DNA of 64,000 nt from UBA4615 sp044368415 (GCA_044368415.1 JBIPLJ010000019.1:1-64000); one strand, 5' to 3'; numbered from the stretch's first letter, positions 28,709-39,279 are shown. Translations and numbers: made by a program. The notes: generated by a model not told the origin, from the letters alone.

Positions 28709-29500
28709 CTGGACCCATTCGAACTGAAGCTGCTGCTGCGCGGGCTGCTGGTGCCGCCCGCGGCGCCGCTCGTCGCCGCCGCCGTGGGTCTGTGGCTGGC
28801 GCGGCGTCATGCGCGCGCCGGGCGCACGCTCGCAATCGTCGGACTCGCGCTTGCCTGGCTGCTCGCCACTCCGCTGGGTGCCGAGGCGCTCGCACGCATC
28901 GTCGAAGCCGGGCAGCGTCCGCTCGATGCCGCCGGCTGGGCCGCGGCGCGCGACACGGCCTCGCCGCCCCAGGCCGTGGTCGTGCTCGGCGCGGGCGTCG
29001 TGGCAGACCGGTCGACCGACCTCGGCCGCGAGCGTCTGAGCGCCGGCAGCCTGCAGCGGGCCGTCGCCGGCGCGAGGATGGCGCGCATCACCGGGCTGCC
29101 GGTGATGGTCTGCGGCGGGCGCCCGCACCAGACGCGCGCATCCGAGGCTGCGCTGCTGCGGGGCACGCTCGAGACCGAGCTCGGGGTGCCGGTCCGCTGG
29201 AGCGAGGAGCGTTCGCGCGATACGATCGAGAACGCCTGGGGCGCGGCCGCGATGCTCCAGGCCGATGGGGTCCGGCACATCGTGCTGGTGACGCACGCGT
29301 ATCACATGCGACGTGCGCAGGTCGCCTTCGAGTCGGCGGGCTTCACCGTCCTGCCGGCGCCGCACGATCCGCTGGCCAGGCAGCGCGGCGCGCCGGGCCT
29401 GTCCGATCTGCTGCCCTCGGCGGAGGCCGCCGAGGTCTCGAGCCTCGCCACACACGAGGTGCTCGGCAGGCTGTGGCAGGCCCTTCGTTCGCTGCGGTGA
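28709..29500 (+). CDS. YdcF/ElyC-like DUF218 membrane protein
   Basis: About 263 aa. Two N-terminal hydrophobic helices (LLLRGLLVPPAAPLVAAAVG and TLAIVGLALAWLLATPLG) precede a Rossmann-like DUF218 domain with AVVVLGAGV, MVCGGRPHQTRASEA, EERSRDTIENAWGA and VLVTHAYHMRRAQVAFE. ElyC supports peptidoglycan and lipid-carrier metabolism in E. coli. The usual start would be GTG 28751, but it cuts into helix 1; CTG 28709, with GGAGG 8 bases upstream, gives the family-like N terminus DPFELKLLLRGLL. The start remains uncertain. Confidence 0.85.
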   Translation: MDPFELKLLLRGLLVPPAAPLVAAAVGLWLARRHARAGRTLAIVGLALAWLLATPLGAEALARIVEAGQRPLDAAGWAAARDTASPPQAVVVLGAGVVADRSTDLGRERLSAGSLQRAVAGARMARITGLPVMVCGGRPHQTRASEAALLRGTLETELGVPVRWSEERSRDTIENAWGAAAMLQADGVRHIVLVTHAYHMRRAQVAFESAGFTVLPAPHDPLARQRGAPGLSDLLPSAEAAEVSSLATHEVLGRLWQALRSLR

Positions 29501-29614
29501 GCCGCCCGCGGCCCGCCTGCATGGGTAGGGCATGGCGGCCGCCCTCGTCGAAGGACGTACACTCACGCGCGCCGTGCGGGCCCTCGCTCCGCAGGCCCAC
29601 CGGCTGACCGAGAC

Positions 29615-30937
29615 ATGGCCCTCTTCGACAGATCGGCGCTGAACCCCGGCGTACAGCCTCGCGAGGTCGGCGCCTGGGCGATGTACGACTTCGCGAACTC
29701 CGGCTACACCACCGTCGTTCTGACCGCGGTGTTCAACGCGTACTTTGTCGGTGTCGTGGCTGAACGCGCGGACTGGGCGACGCTCGCCTGGACCGTCGCG
29801 CTGGCGCTCTCGAACATCGCGGTCACCCTGACCATGCCAGCGATCGGCGCCTGGGCCGACCTCCACGCCTCCAAGAAGCCGCTGATGCTCGCCGCGACAA
29901 TCGGCTGTATCGCCTCGACCGCTGCGCTGGCGCTCGCGGGCCGGGGCGACGTTGCGTTCGCCATGGTGGTAGTCGCGCTGTCCAACTGGTTCTTCTCGGT
30001 CGGCGAGGCGCTCGGCGGCGCGTTCTTGCCCGAGCTCGCACGGCCCGAGTCGCTCGGCAAGGTCTCGGGCTGGGGCTGGAGCTTCGGCTACTTCGGCGGG
30101 ATGCTGGCGCTTGGGCTCTCACTCGCCTGGGTGCTGAGCGCGCAGGGCCGCGGCGAGACAGCCGAGCAGTTCGTGCCGCCGACGATGCTGATCGTAGCGG
30201 CGGTGTTCGCTGCCGCCGCGCTACCGGCCTTCCTGATACTGCGCGAGCGAGCGCAGCCGAACCCCGCCGCCGCCTCGCAGGACACGGGCATCGGCGCCGC
30301 GCTGCGCCAGGTGCGGAACACGCTCGGCCGCGCGCGCCGCTACCGCGACTTCTGGCAGCTGATGCTGTGTGGCGCGGCCTACCAGGCCGGCATCTCGGTC
30401 GTGATCGCGCTGGCCGCGGTCTATGCCGAGGAAGCGATGGGCTTCGCGCAGCAGGACACGATGATGCTGGTGTTCCTGGTGAACATCGCGGCGGCGGCCG
30501 GCGCCTTCGCCTTCGGCTATGCGCAGGATCGCGTCGGTCACAAGCGGGCGCTCGCCTGGACGCTGGCGGGCTGGATCGTGATGGTCGCGATCGCCGGGCT
30601 CACCCGCAGCGTCGCGATGTTCTGGGTCGCCGCCGCGCTCGCCGGTCTGTGCATGGGCTCGAGCCAGTCCTGCGGCCGGGCGATGGTCGGCTACCTCGCG
30701 CCTCCGGCCCACCTGGCCGAGTTCTTCGGCCTGTGGGCGCTGGCCACCCGGCTCTCCGCGGTCGTCGGCCCGCTTGTCTACGGCTTGATCACCTGGGTGA
30801 CCGCGGGCAACCATCGGCTCGCGATCCTCGCGACCGGTGGTTTTTTCGTGCTCGGCTTGGTGCTGCTGCGCGCGATCGACGTCGAGCGTGGTCATGCCAC
30901 CGCGCGTGCCGGCGCCGCGCCGCCGGCCGGCACCTGA
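29615..30937 (+). CDS. UMF1/Atg22-like MFS transporter
   Basis: 440-residue membrane protein with about 12 helices of the major facilitator superfamily. The opening EVGAWAMYDFANSGYTTVVLT and the motif GWGWSFGYFGGMLAL identify the UMF1 (Atg22-like, DUF894-type) group. The substrate is unknown for bacterial members. ATG at 29615. The GlcG/HbpS-like gene follows by about 35 bases on the same strand and may be co-transcribed. Confidence 0.88.
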   Translation: MALFDRSALNPGVQPREVGAWAMYDFANSGYTTVVLTAVFNAYFVGVVAERADWATLAWTVALALSNIAVTLTMPAIGAWADLHASKKPLMLAATIGCIASTAALALAGRGDVAFAMVVVALSNWFFSVGEALGGAFLPELARPESLGKVSGWGWSFGYFGGMLALGLSLAWVLSAQGRGETAEQFVPPTMLIVAAVFAAAALPAFLILRERAQPNPAAASQDTGIGAALRQVRNTLGRARRYRDFWQLMLCGAAYQAGISVVIALAAVYAEEAMGFAQQDTMMLVFLVNIAAAAGAFAFGYAQDRVGHKRALAWTLAGWIVMVAIAGLTRSVAMFWVAAALAGLCMGSSQSCGRAMVGYLAPPAHLAEFFGLWALATRLSAVVGPLVYGLITWVTAGNHRLAILATGGFFVLGLVLLRAIDVERGHATARAGAAPPAGT

Positions 30938-30972
30938 TCCCATCCTTCTCTACCCCCCCTCTAGGAATGACG

Positions 30973-31377
30973 ATGTTTACCAAAACCATGCTGTCCGCCG
31001 ATGATGTCGCGACCGTGCTCGCAGCCGCCGAAGCCGAAGCCCGCACGAACAACTGGGCGGTCACGATCGCCGTCTGCGACGACGGCGGGCACCTGCTCGC
31101 AATGAAGCGCCTCGACGGCGTCGCGCCGATCTCGGCCTACATCGCCCCCGAGAAGGCGCGCTGCGCCGCCCTCGGACGACGCGACAGCGGCGTCTACGAG
31201 AAGATGATTAACGAGGGGCGGGTGTCGTTCCTGTCGGCGCCGGTGATGGCCGGCATGCTCGAGGGCGGCGTGCCGATCGTGGTCGGCGGCCAGGTCGTCG
31301 GCGCGGTCGGCGTCTCGGGCGTGAAGTCGAGCGAGGATGCGCAGATCGCGCGCGCCGGGATTGCGGCGCTCGGCTGA
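30973..31377 (+). CDS. GlcG/HbpS-like heme-binding family protein
   Basis: 134-residue single-domain protein with the GlcG/HbpS (DUF336) pattern: LSADDVATVLAAAEAEAR, IAVCDDGGHLLAMKRLDGV, PEKARCAALGRRDS and a Gly-rich end GGVPIVVGGQVVGAVGVSG. Members bind heme or small molecules; function in this context is unknown. ATG at 30973 has AGGA at a good spacing; ATG at 30967 is too close to it. Confidence 0.85.
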   Translation: MFTKTMLSADDVATVLAAAEAEARTNNWAVTIAVCDDGGHLLAMKRLDGVAPISAYIAPEKARCAALGRRDSGVYEKMINEGRVSFLSAPVMAGMLEGGVPIVVGGQVVGAVGVSGVKSSEDAQIARAGIAALG

Positions 31378-31440
31378 CGCGCGGCGCCGGTACGCCTGGA
31401 CGGCGTGTCAGGTATCCCGATACCGACTACCCCCGCCGCC

Positions 31441-32964
31441 TCAGGCGACCGACACCGGGATCTGGCCGATCTTCGCCTGCCATTCGCGCGGACCGGTCTC
31501 GTGGACGGAGGTACCGTTCGAGTCGACCGCCACCGTCACAGGCATGTCGCGCACGTCGAACTCATAGATCGCCTCCATGCCCAGGTCGGCGAAGCCGAGC
31601 ACGCGCGCGCCCTTGATCGCCTTCGACACCAGGTAGGCCGCGCCGCCCACCGCCATCAAGTAGGCCCGCTTGTGCTTGCGGATCGACTCGATGGCGACCG
31701 GGCCGCGCTCGGCCTTGCCGACCATGGCGATCAGCCCGGTCTCTGCGAGCATGGTCTCGGTAAACTTGTCCATGCGTGTGGCGGTCGTCGGCCCCGCCGG
31801 ACCGACGGCCTCGTCGCGCACCGGATCGACCGGGCCGACGTAGTAGATGACGCGGTTGCGGAAATCGACCGGCAGCGGCTCGCCACGCGCGAGCATGTCG
31901 GCGATGCGCTTGTGCGCGGCATCGCGGCCGGTGAGCATCTTGCCGTTCAACAGGAGCGTCTGGCCGGGCGTCCACGAGGCGACTTCCTCGGGCGTCAGCG
32001 TGTCCAGGTCCACGCGCTTGGAGCGCTCGGTATCCGGCATCCAGCGCACGTCCGGCCACTCGGACAGCGACGGCGGCTCGCAGTAAGCCGGTCCGCTTCC
32101 GTCGAGCACAAAATGTGCGTGGCGGGTCGCCGCGCAGTTCGGAATCATCGCCACCGGCTTGGACGCCGCATGGGTAGGCGCCATTGCGATCTTGACGTCG
32201 AGCACGGTGGTTAGGCCGCCCAGGCCCTGGGCGCCGATGCCCAGCGCGTTGACCTTCTCGTAGAGCTCGATGCGCATTTCCTCGAGCTTGTTCGACGGCC
32301 CGCGAACCAGCAGCTCGAACATGTCGATCGACTCCATCAACGATTCCTTGGCCATCAGCATCGCCTTCTCGGCCGTGCCGCCGATGCCGATGCCAAGCAT
32401 GCCCGGCGGACACCAGCCGGCGCCCATCGTCGGCACCGTCTTCATGACCCAGTCGATGATCGAGTCCGACGGGTTGAGCATCACGAACTTGCTTTTGTTC
32501 TCCGAGCCGCCGCCCTTGGCGGCCACGGTGACCTCGACGGTGTCGCCTGGCACGACCGTCATGTGCACGACGGCCGGCGTGTTGTCCTTCGTGTTCTTCC
32601 GCTCGAAGTGCGGGTCGGCGACCACCGAGGCCCGCAGCGTGTTGTCCGGATCGTTGTAGCCGCGGCGCACGCCTTCGTTGACCGCGTCTTCGATCGAGCC
32701 GGTGAAGCCCGACCAGCGCACGTCCATGCCGATCTTCAGGAACACGTTGACGATGCCGGTGTCCTGGCACAACGGCCGCTTGCCCTCGGCGCACATCCGC
32801 GAGTTCGTCAGGATCTGAGCGATCGCATCCTTCGCGGCCGGGCCCTGCTCGCGCTCGTAGGCGCGGGCGAGGTGGCGGATGTAGTCGACCGGGTGGTAAT
32901 ACGAGATGAACTGCAGGGCGGCGGCGACGGAGCCGACGAGGTCATGCTGCGAGATCGTGCTCAT
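31441..32964 (-). CDS. Class I fumarate hydratase (iron-sulfur)
   Basis: Interconverts fumarate and malate using a [4Fe-4S] cluster. Single-chain 507-residue FumA/FumB type: the N-terminal domain has KRPLCQDTGIVNVF and GAGWCPPGMLGIGIGG, followed by the NCAATRHAHF cysteine, and the C-terminal half has NGKMLTGRDAAHKR and VGPAGPTTATRMDKF. Whether fumA or fumB applies cannot be told from sequence. The gene is monocistronic or follows the UPF0114 gene after a 151-base gap that contains a tctC relic. Confidence 0.94.
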   Translation of the reverse strand: MSTISQHDLVGSVAAALQFISYYHPVDYIRHLARAYEREQGPAAKDAIAQILTNSRMCAEGKRPLCQDTGIVNVFLKIGMDVRWSGFTGSIEDAVNEGVRRGYNDPDNTLRASVVADPHFERKNTKDNTPAVVHMTVVPGDTVEVTVAAKGGGSENKSKFVMLNPSDSIIDWVMKTVPTMGAGWCPPGMLGIGIGGTAEKAMLMAKESLMESIDMFELLVRGPSNKLEEMRIELYEKVNALGIGAQGLGGLTTVLDVKIAMAPTHAASKPVAMIPNCAATRHAHFVLDGSGPAYCEPPSLSEWPDVRWMPDTERSKRVDLDTLTPEEVASWTPGQTLLLNGKMLTGRDAAHKRIADMLARGEPLPVDFRNRVIYYVGPVDPVRDEAVGPAGPTTATRMDKFTETMLAETGLIAMVGKAERGPVAIESIRKHKRAYLMAVGGAAYLVSKAIKGARVLGFADLGMEAIYEFDVRDMPVTVAVDSNGTSVHETGPREWQAKIGQIPVSVA

Positions 32965-33005
32965 GGGGGGGTTCCGGATCGTGGCGGGCCAGCGGCCCGG
33001 ATTCT

Positions 33006-33083
33006 AACCCGCTCGGGTTGCTGCGCGAGGACCTCGCGCGCTGGGCGAAGGTCGTGCGCCAGTCGGGCGCCCAGGTCAACTGA
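33006..33083 (+). pseudogene. Remnant of a TctC (Bug-family) solute receptor: C-terminal 25 codons
   Basis: Between fumarase and the UPF0114 gene, on the opposite strand to both, 25 codons read NPLGLLREDLARWAKVV then RQSGAQVN and a stop. This closely matches the ending shared by Bug/TctC periplasmic binding proteins (xADLARWAKVVKDSGAKVD). Nothing of the remaining 300 residues is present and no start codon or ribosome site precedes it, so it appears to be the tail left by a deletion. AACCC-GCTC-GGGTT at 33006-33019 can form a small hairpin. Confidence 0.65.
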
Positions 33084-33115
33084 CGGCCGTGGCAGTGGCC
33101 GTGGCTGTCGCCGCT

Positions 33116-33712
33116 TCAGTGCTCGTTCTTGGCCTTCGGCGGCCCGGTCATGATCCGGTCGATCGCCGCGATCGCGATCGCCGACACGAGGAAGACGACG
33201 TGGATCAACGTCTGCCACAGCATGGTCTTCTCGTCGAGCGTGCTCGCCGAGATGAACACCTTCAGCAGGTGGATCGAGGAGATGCCGATGATCGCGGTAC
33301 CGAGTTTCACCTTGAGCACATTCGCGTTGACGTGCGACAGCCATTCCGGCTGGTCGGGATGGTCTTCCAGGCGCAGCCGCGACACGAAGGTCTCGTATCC
33401 GCCGACGATCACCATAATCAGCAGGTTGGAGATCATCACCACGTCGATCAGCGACAGGACGATGATCATGATCACCGTCTCCTTGTTGCGCTCGTTGATG
33501 CCCAGGCGCTCGACCGTCTGGGTGAGCACCGACGGATCCCAGAGGATGCCGAGCAGGTGCCAGAGCTCCTCCAGGAAGAGCACGACATAGACGCCCTGGG
33601 CTACGATCAGACCGAGGTAGAGCGGCACCTGCAGCCAGCGGCTGGCGAAGATGATGCTGCCTAGGAGGCTGGTCTGCCTGCGGAGGGGGTCGAGTTCCCG
33701 TTTCGGTTCCAT
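33116..33712 (-). CDS. UPF0114 (YqhA-like, TIGR00645) membrane protein
   Basis: 198-residue inner-membrane protein with four hydrophobic segments: SRWLQVPLYLGLIVAQGVYV, VIMIIVLSLIDVVMISNLLI, LGTAIIGISSIHLLKVFI and LIHVVFLVSAIAIAAIDRI. The family N terminus SIIFASRWLQVPLY and the mid-region IVGGYETFVSRL are clear. Function is unknown in all bacteria. Divergent from acs across 277 bases that hold both promoters. Confidence 0.9.
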   Translation of the reverse strand: MEPKRELDPLRRQTSLLGSIIFASRWLQVPLYLGLIVAQGVYVVLFLEELWHLLGILWDPSVLTQTVERLGINERNKETVIMIIVLSLIDVVMISNLLIMVIVGGYETFVSRLRLEDHPDQPEWLSHVNANVLKVKLGTAIIGISSIHLLKVFISASTLDEKTMLWQTLIHVVFLVSAIAIAAIDRIMTGPPKAKNEH

Positions 33713-33851
33713 GGCGGTGTGCGAAGCGTCCGGTACGTTGGACCAGGCGCGGCGCCACGGTCGGGCTGGGGATTCTATCGAGATTGCGCCAGGTCAATCC
33801 GCCGGGCTGCCGAGCCGCCCGGTTGGGTCGGCGCCGGCACGGCGGACCGCC

Positions 33852-33867
33852 GTAAGCGACCGGTAAG
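33852..33867 (+). promoter_or_regulatory. GTAAG direct repeats (11-bp spacing) upstream of acs
   Basis: GTAAG at 33852-33856 and 33863-33867, 11 bases apart, contexts CGTAAG and GGTAAG. The pair lies 122 bases before the acs ATG. It has the same core and the same spacing as the pair upstream of prpE, although the bases between the repeats differ. A shared activator site is the simplest reading. LuxR-type regulators of the CrbR/ErdR group control acs in gammaproteobacteria, but I cannot confirm that this motif is theirs. Confidence 0.55.
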
Positions 33868-33989
33868 GGTCCGCCGATACCGTCCGGCCAGCATCAGGAA
33901 TGCCCCCGCGTCAACGCCGTGCTTCGGGCGCTCCGTCTCGAATGCCCGTAGACAGCCTCCATCGTTCAGTTCCGTCTGGGAGAGTCGCC

Positions 33990-35972
<1,983 letters not shown>

Positions 35973-35993
35973 CGCGGGGGAGCGGAGACGGTC

Positions 35994-36025
35994 GCGGACG
36001 CCGGTGCGGGTGACCCGGCGTCCGC
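35994..36025 (+). terminator. Strong hairpin after acs
   Basis: A perfect 11-bp stem GCGGACGCCGG / CCGGCGTCCGC with a 10-base loop lies 22 bases after the acs stop. No T-run follows, so it may act as a partial terminator or as a 3' stabiliser of the acs message before the downstream membrane genes. Confidence 0.6.
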
Positions 36026-36073
36026 AGGCCGGGGTGGGGACGAAGAAGGCGGACGCAGGAGGCCGGGCGGGGC

Positions 36074-36355
36074 ATGATCGAGGCGCTGAACGTCGTCTAC
36101 TCGCTCGCGGCGTTCGCGATGCTGCTGCTGCTCGGCCAGATGCTGGTCCGGGTGGCGAGCTTCGGCCGGCACGAATCGAATCCGGTCTACAGGCTGTTCA
36201 AGCTGCTCACCTCGCCGGTGGTTCGCGCCGCGCGCGCGATCACGCCGGCACGGGTGGACGATACACACGTGCCGGTGGTTGCGTTCCTGTTGCTCTTCTG
36301 GGTGTGTTTCGGCCTGGCGGTCTGGCTGCCGACGCTGGCCGGGGCGGCCCGATGA
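36074..36355 (+). CDS. YggT-like small membrane protein
   Basis: 93 aa with two hydrophobic helices: VYSLAAFAMLLLLGQMLVR and VVAFLLLFWVCFGLAVWLP. Between them, NPVYRLFKLLTSPVVRAAR resembles the NP..R.l..ltdPvlrp.R segment of YggT proteins. AGGAGG stands 11 bases before the ATG. Its TGA overlaps the ATG of the TPR gene, so the two are coupled. Function unknown; its place between acs and the acetate symporter suggests an accessory role. Confidence 0.65.
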   Translation: MIEALNVVYSLAAFAMLLLLGQMLVRVASFGRHESNPVYRLFKLLTSPVVRAARAITPARVDDTHVPVVAFLLLFWVCFGLAVWLPTLAGAAR

Positions 36356-36939
36356 GCGCGGGCTCCGCGCTGGCGGTCTGGGGCTGGCGGCGGCTGGCAA
36401 CCTGGGCGACGCTGCTCGGGCGCGATGGATCAGCTCTCGCTTGGCGGGAACGGATCGCGGCGGCCCGTCCCGAGAATGCACAGGCATTGGCCTCGCTCGC
36501 CCACCTGAAGGCGAGCCGGGGCGCTCAGCCCGAGGCGATCGTTCTGCTCGAGCGCGCAACCGCGCTCGGCCCGGATCGTGCCGCGCACTGGTACAACCTC
36601 GGCTACCTGCAGCAGGAGGCGGGATGTCACGCCGCGGCGATCGCCTCGTTCGAGCGCGCGCTGGTGGTCGACCCCGGGCTCGACCTAGCGCACTACGGCC
36701 TCGCGCTGTCGCTGATCAAGACCGGGCGCCTGGAGGAGGCGATCGCGCCGCTGCGACGCAACACCGAGCTGCAGCCGATGTCGCCCTACGGGTTCTATCA
36801 GCTCGCCCACGTGTACCACCGGCTCGAGCGCACCGACCAGGTGGTCCGCCTGGTGCGTCGGCTGTCCGGATTCGAGCCGCAGGTCGCGCGCCAGCTCGAG
36901 CGTGAGACCGGGGTCTGCGCCAGCCCCCTGGAGGGATGA
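36352..36939 (+). CDS. Tetratricopeptide-repeat protein
   Basis: 195 aa with at least three TPR units: RPENAQALASLAHLKASRGA, AAHWYNLGYLQQEAGCHAAA with SFERALVVDPG, and LAHYGLALSLIKTGRLEEA followed by LRRNTELQP. The start overlaps the upstream stop (ATGA). No signal peptide. TPR proteins mediate protein-protein contacts; in this operon it might scaffold the membrane complex, but nothing shows this directly. The DUF485 gene starts two bases after its stop. Confidence 0.75.
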   Translation: MSAGSALAVWGWRRLATWATLLGRDGSALAWRERIAAARPENAQALASLAHLKASRGAQPEAIVLLERATALGPDRAAHWYNLGYLQQEAGCHAAAIASFERALVVDPGLDLAHYGLALSLIKTGRLEEAIAPLRRNTELQPMSPYGFYQLAHVYHRLERTDQVVRLVRRLSGFEPQVARQLERETGVCASPLEG

Positions 36940-36940
36940 C

Positions 36941-37210
36941 ATGCAGGCCGAGGTTTCGGAGAAGCTGCAGGAGTACTGGCGGCGCAATCTGACCGTGACG
37001 GCCGTGCTGATGGCCCTGTGGTTCGTCGTCACCTTCGTGGTCAGCTACTTCGCCCGCGAGCTCAGCTTCAACTTCTTCGGCTGGCCTTTCAGCTTCTACA
37101 TGGCGGCTCAGGGCTCGCTGATCGTCTACCTGCTGATCGTCTGGTTCTATGCGAGGCGCATGAACGCGCTCGATCACGAGTACGGTGTCGACGAGGCGGC
37201 AGAGGAATGA
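36941..37210 (+). CDS. DUF485 (YjcH-like) membrane protein, symporter partner
   Basis: 89 aa with two helices (TVTAVLMALWFVVTFVVSYF and FYMAAQGSLIVYLLIVWFYA) and the family N terminus KLQEYWRRNLTVT. YjcH-like proteins are nearly always encoded directly before actP. Here the TGA overlaps the ATG of the symporter gene, giving coupled translation. The Shine-Dalgarno (GGAGGG) lies within the end of the TPR gene. The role in acetate uptake is accessory and not well defined. Confidence 0.88.
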   Translation: MQAEVSEKLQEYWRRNLTVTAVLMALWFVVTFVVSYFARELSFNFFGWPFSFYMAAQGSLIVYLLIVWFYARRMNALDHEYGVDEAAEE

Positions 37211-39279
37211 ACGGTACCCAGCCCTCCCAGAAGGCCTTCAACGCGCAGCTCAAGAAGGTCTACGCGTTCTACACCGGGGGCTTCCTGCTGTTCGTCGCCG
37301 TGCTCGCGATGCTCGAGCAGATGGGCCTGCCCCGCGCCACGATGGGCTACGTGTTCCTTGCGGCGACGATCCTGCTGTACGCCGGCATCGGGATCATGAG
37401 CCGCACCAACGATGCGGCCGAGTACTACGTCGCCGGCCGCCGCGTGCCGGCGATGTTCAACGGCATGGCGACCGGCGCCGACTGGATGTCGGCGGCCTCG
37501 TTCATCGGCCTGGCCGGCGGCCTGTACCTGCAGGGCTACTCGGGGTTGGCCTTCATCATGGGCTGGACCGGCGGGTACGTGCTGGTGGCGCTCTTGCTCG
37601 CGCCTTATTTGCGCAAGTTCGGTCAGTTCACCATCCCGGACTTCCTCGGGGCGCGCTATGGGGGTCACATCCCGCGCTTCATCGGGATCGTGATCGCGAT
37701 CGCGGTCTCGTTCACCTACGTGGTCGCGCAGATCTACGGCGTAGGCCTGATCACGACTCGGCTGACCGGCGTGGACTTCACGATCGGCATCTTCCTGGGG
37801 CTGGCGGGCATCCTGGTGTGCTCGTTCCTGGGCGGGATGAACGCGGTCACCTGGACCCAGGTCGCCCAGTACATCATCCTGATCATCGCCTACCTGATCC
37901 CGGTGATCTGGCTGTCGGTGAAGCAGACCGGCATCCCGGTGCCCCAGCTGGCCTACGGCTCGCAGCTCGAGCGGGTGACCGCGCTCGAGCAGCAGCTGAT
38001 CGACGATCCTCGGGAGAAGGAAGTCCGGCAGATCTTCCGAGATCGGGCCGCCATCGCCGCCGAGGCGCTGAAGGATCCGGCCCGTGCCTACGCGGAGGGG
38101 CGGGGGCGGATCGAGCGCGAGGAGTCTGCGCTGAAGGCCGCCCATGCGGGCGCCGAACGCATCAAGGCCGCCGAGGAGGCGCTGGGACGGTTCCCGAAGG
38201 ACGAGGCCGCTGCTCGCACGCAGTGGGCGAAGGATCGGGCCGCGGCGCCCAGGGCCAATCCACCCCTGCGCCACGGCGAGGCCTTCGCCGGCAAGGACGA
38301 ACCGGCGCGCGACGTCGCCCGCAGGAACTTCCTTGCACTGGTGTTCTGCCTGATGGTCGGCACGGCGGCGCTGCCGCACATCCTGATGCGGTACTACACG
38401 ACGCCGTCGGTCAGGCAGGCCCGGACCTCGGTCACCTGGTCGCTGTTTTTCATCATCCTGCTGTATTTCACCGCCCCGGCGCTCGCGGTGCTGGTCAAGT
38501 ACGTCGTCTACAACGACCTGGTGGGTACGGCGTTCACCAGTCTGCCCGCATGGGTGCAGTCCTGGTCGAGGGTCGATCCGACCCTCATGTCGATCACCGA
38601 CGTCAACCGGGACGGCGTCGTGCAGCTCGCGGAGATCAGCATCGGCAGCGACATCGTCGTCCTCGCCACGCCCGAGATCGCCGGGCTCCCTTATGTGATC
38701 TCGGGGATGGTGGCGGCGGGTGGCCTCGCGGCCGCGCTCTCGACCGCCGACGGCCTGCTGCTGACGATCGCCAACGCGCTGTCGCACGACCTCTACTACA
38801 AGATGATCGATCCGGACGCGCCGACCGCCCGCCGCGTGCTCATCTCGAAGGGGCTGCTGCTGGTCGTCGCGGTGCTCGCCGCGCTGGTCGCGGCCCAGAA
38901 ACCGGCGGACATCCTCTTTCTGGTCTCGGCGGCGTTCTCGCTCGCGGCGGCGGGCTTCTTCCCGGCCTTGGTGCTCGGCATCTTCTGGAAGCGTACGACC
39001 GGCCTGGCCGCCTCGCTGGGCATGATCGCCGGCTTCGCGACCACTTTCTACTACATGGTCTCGACCCAGGTGTGGCTGCGCGAGATCGTCTTCGGCGTCC
39101 CGCGCTCGGAACCGGTCGAGGGCCTGTGGTGGGAGATCCAGCCAATCGCCGCCGGCGTATTCGGGGTGCCGACCGGATTTGCCGTGATCGTGTTGCTCAG
39201 CCTAGTCACGCCGCCGCCTTCGCGCCAGACCCAGCGACTCGTCGAGAACCTCCGCTATCCGAACCTGAAAGCGGCCTGA
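37207..39279 (+). CDS. ActP-like cation/acetate symporter (sodium:solute symporter family)
   Basis: 690-residue membrane transporter of the SSS family, VC_2705-like branch. Opening helices are followed by SRTNDAAEYYVAGRRVPAMF, GADWMSAASFIGLAGGLYLQG and the late AALSTADGLLLTIANALSHDLYY, typical for acetate permeases. Residues about 240-372 form a long charged, helix-prone insertion between helices. Residues 465-476 match an EF-hand loop (DVNRDGVVQLAE; D, N, D, E at positions 1, 3, 5, 12). Operon position after acs and DUF485 supports acetate or propionate uptake. Confidence 0.88.
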   Translation: MNGTQPSQKAFNAQLKKVYAFYTGGFLLFVAVLAMLEQMGLPRATMGYVFLAATILLYAGIGIMSRTNDAAEYYVAGRRVPAMFNGMATGADWMSAASFIGLAGGLYLQGYSGLAFIMGWTGGYVLVALLLAPYLRKFGQFTIPDFLGARYGGHIPRFIGIVIAIAVSFTYVVAQIYGVGLITTRLTGVDFTIGIFLGLAGILVCSFLGGMNAVTWTQVAQYIILIIAYLIPVIWLSVKQTGIPVPQLAYGSQLERVTALEQQLIDDPREKEVRQIFRDRAAIAAEALKDPARAYAEGRGRIEREESALKAAHAGAERIKAAEEALGRFPKDEAAARTQWAKDRAAAPRANPPLRHGEAFAGKDEPARDVARRNFLALVFCLMVGTAALPHILMRYYTTPSVRQARTSVTWSLFFIILLYFTAPALAVLVKYVVYNDLVGTAFTSLPAWVQSWSRVDPTLMSITDVNRDGVVQLAEISIGSDIVVLATPEIAGLPYVISGMVAAGGLAAALSTADGLLLTIANALSHDLYYKMIDPDAPTARRVLISKGLLLVVAVLAALVAAQKPADILFLVSAAFSLAAAGFFPALVLGIFWKRTTGLAASLGMIAGFATTFYYMVSTQVWLREIVFGVPRSEPVEGLWWEIQPIAAGVFGVPTGFAVIVLLSLVTPPPSRQTQRLVENLRYPNLKAA

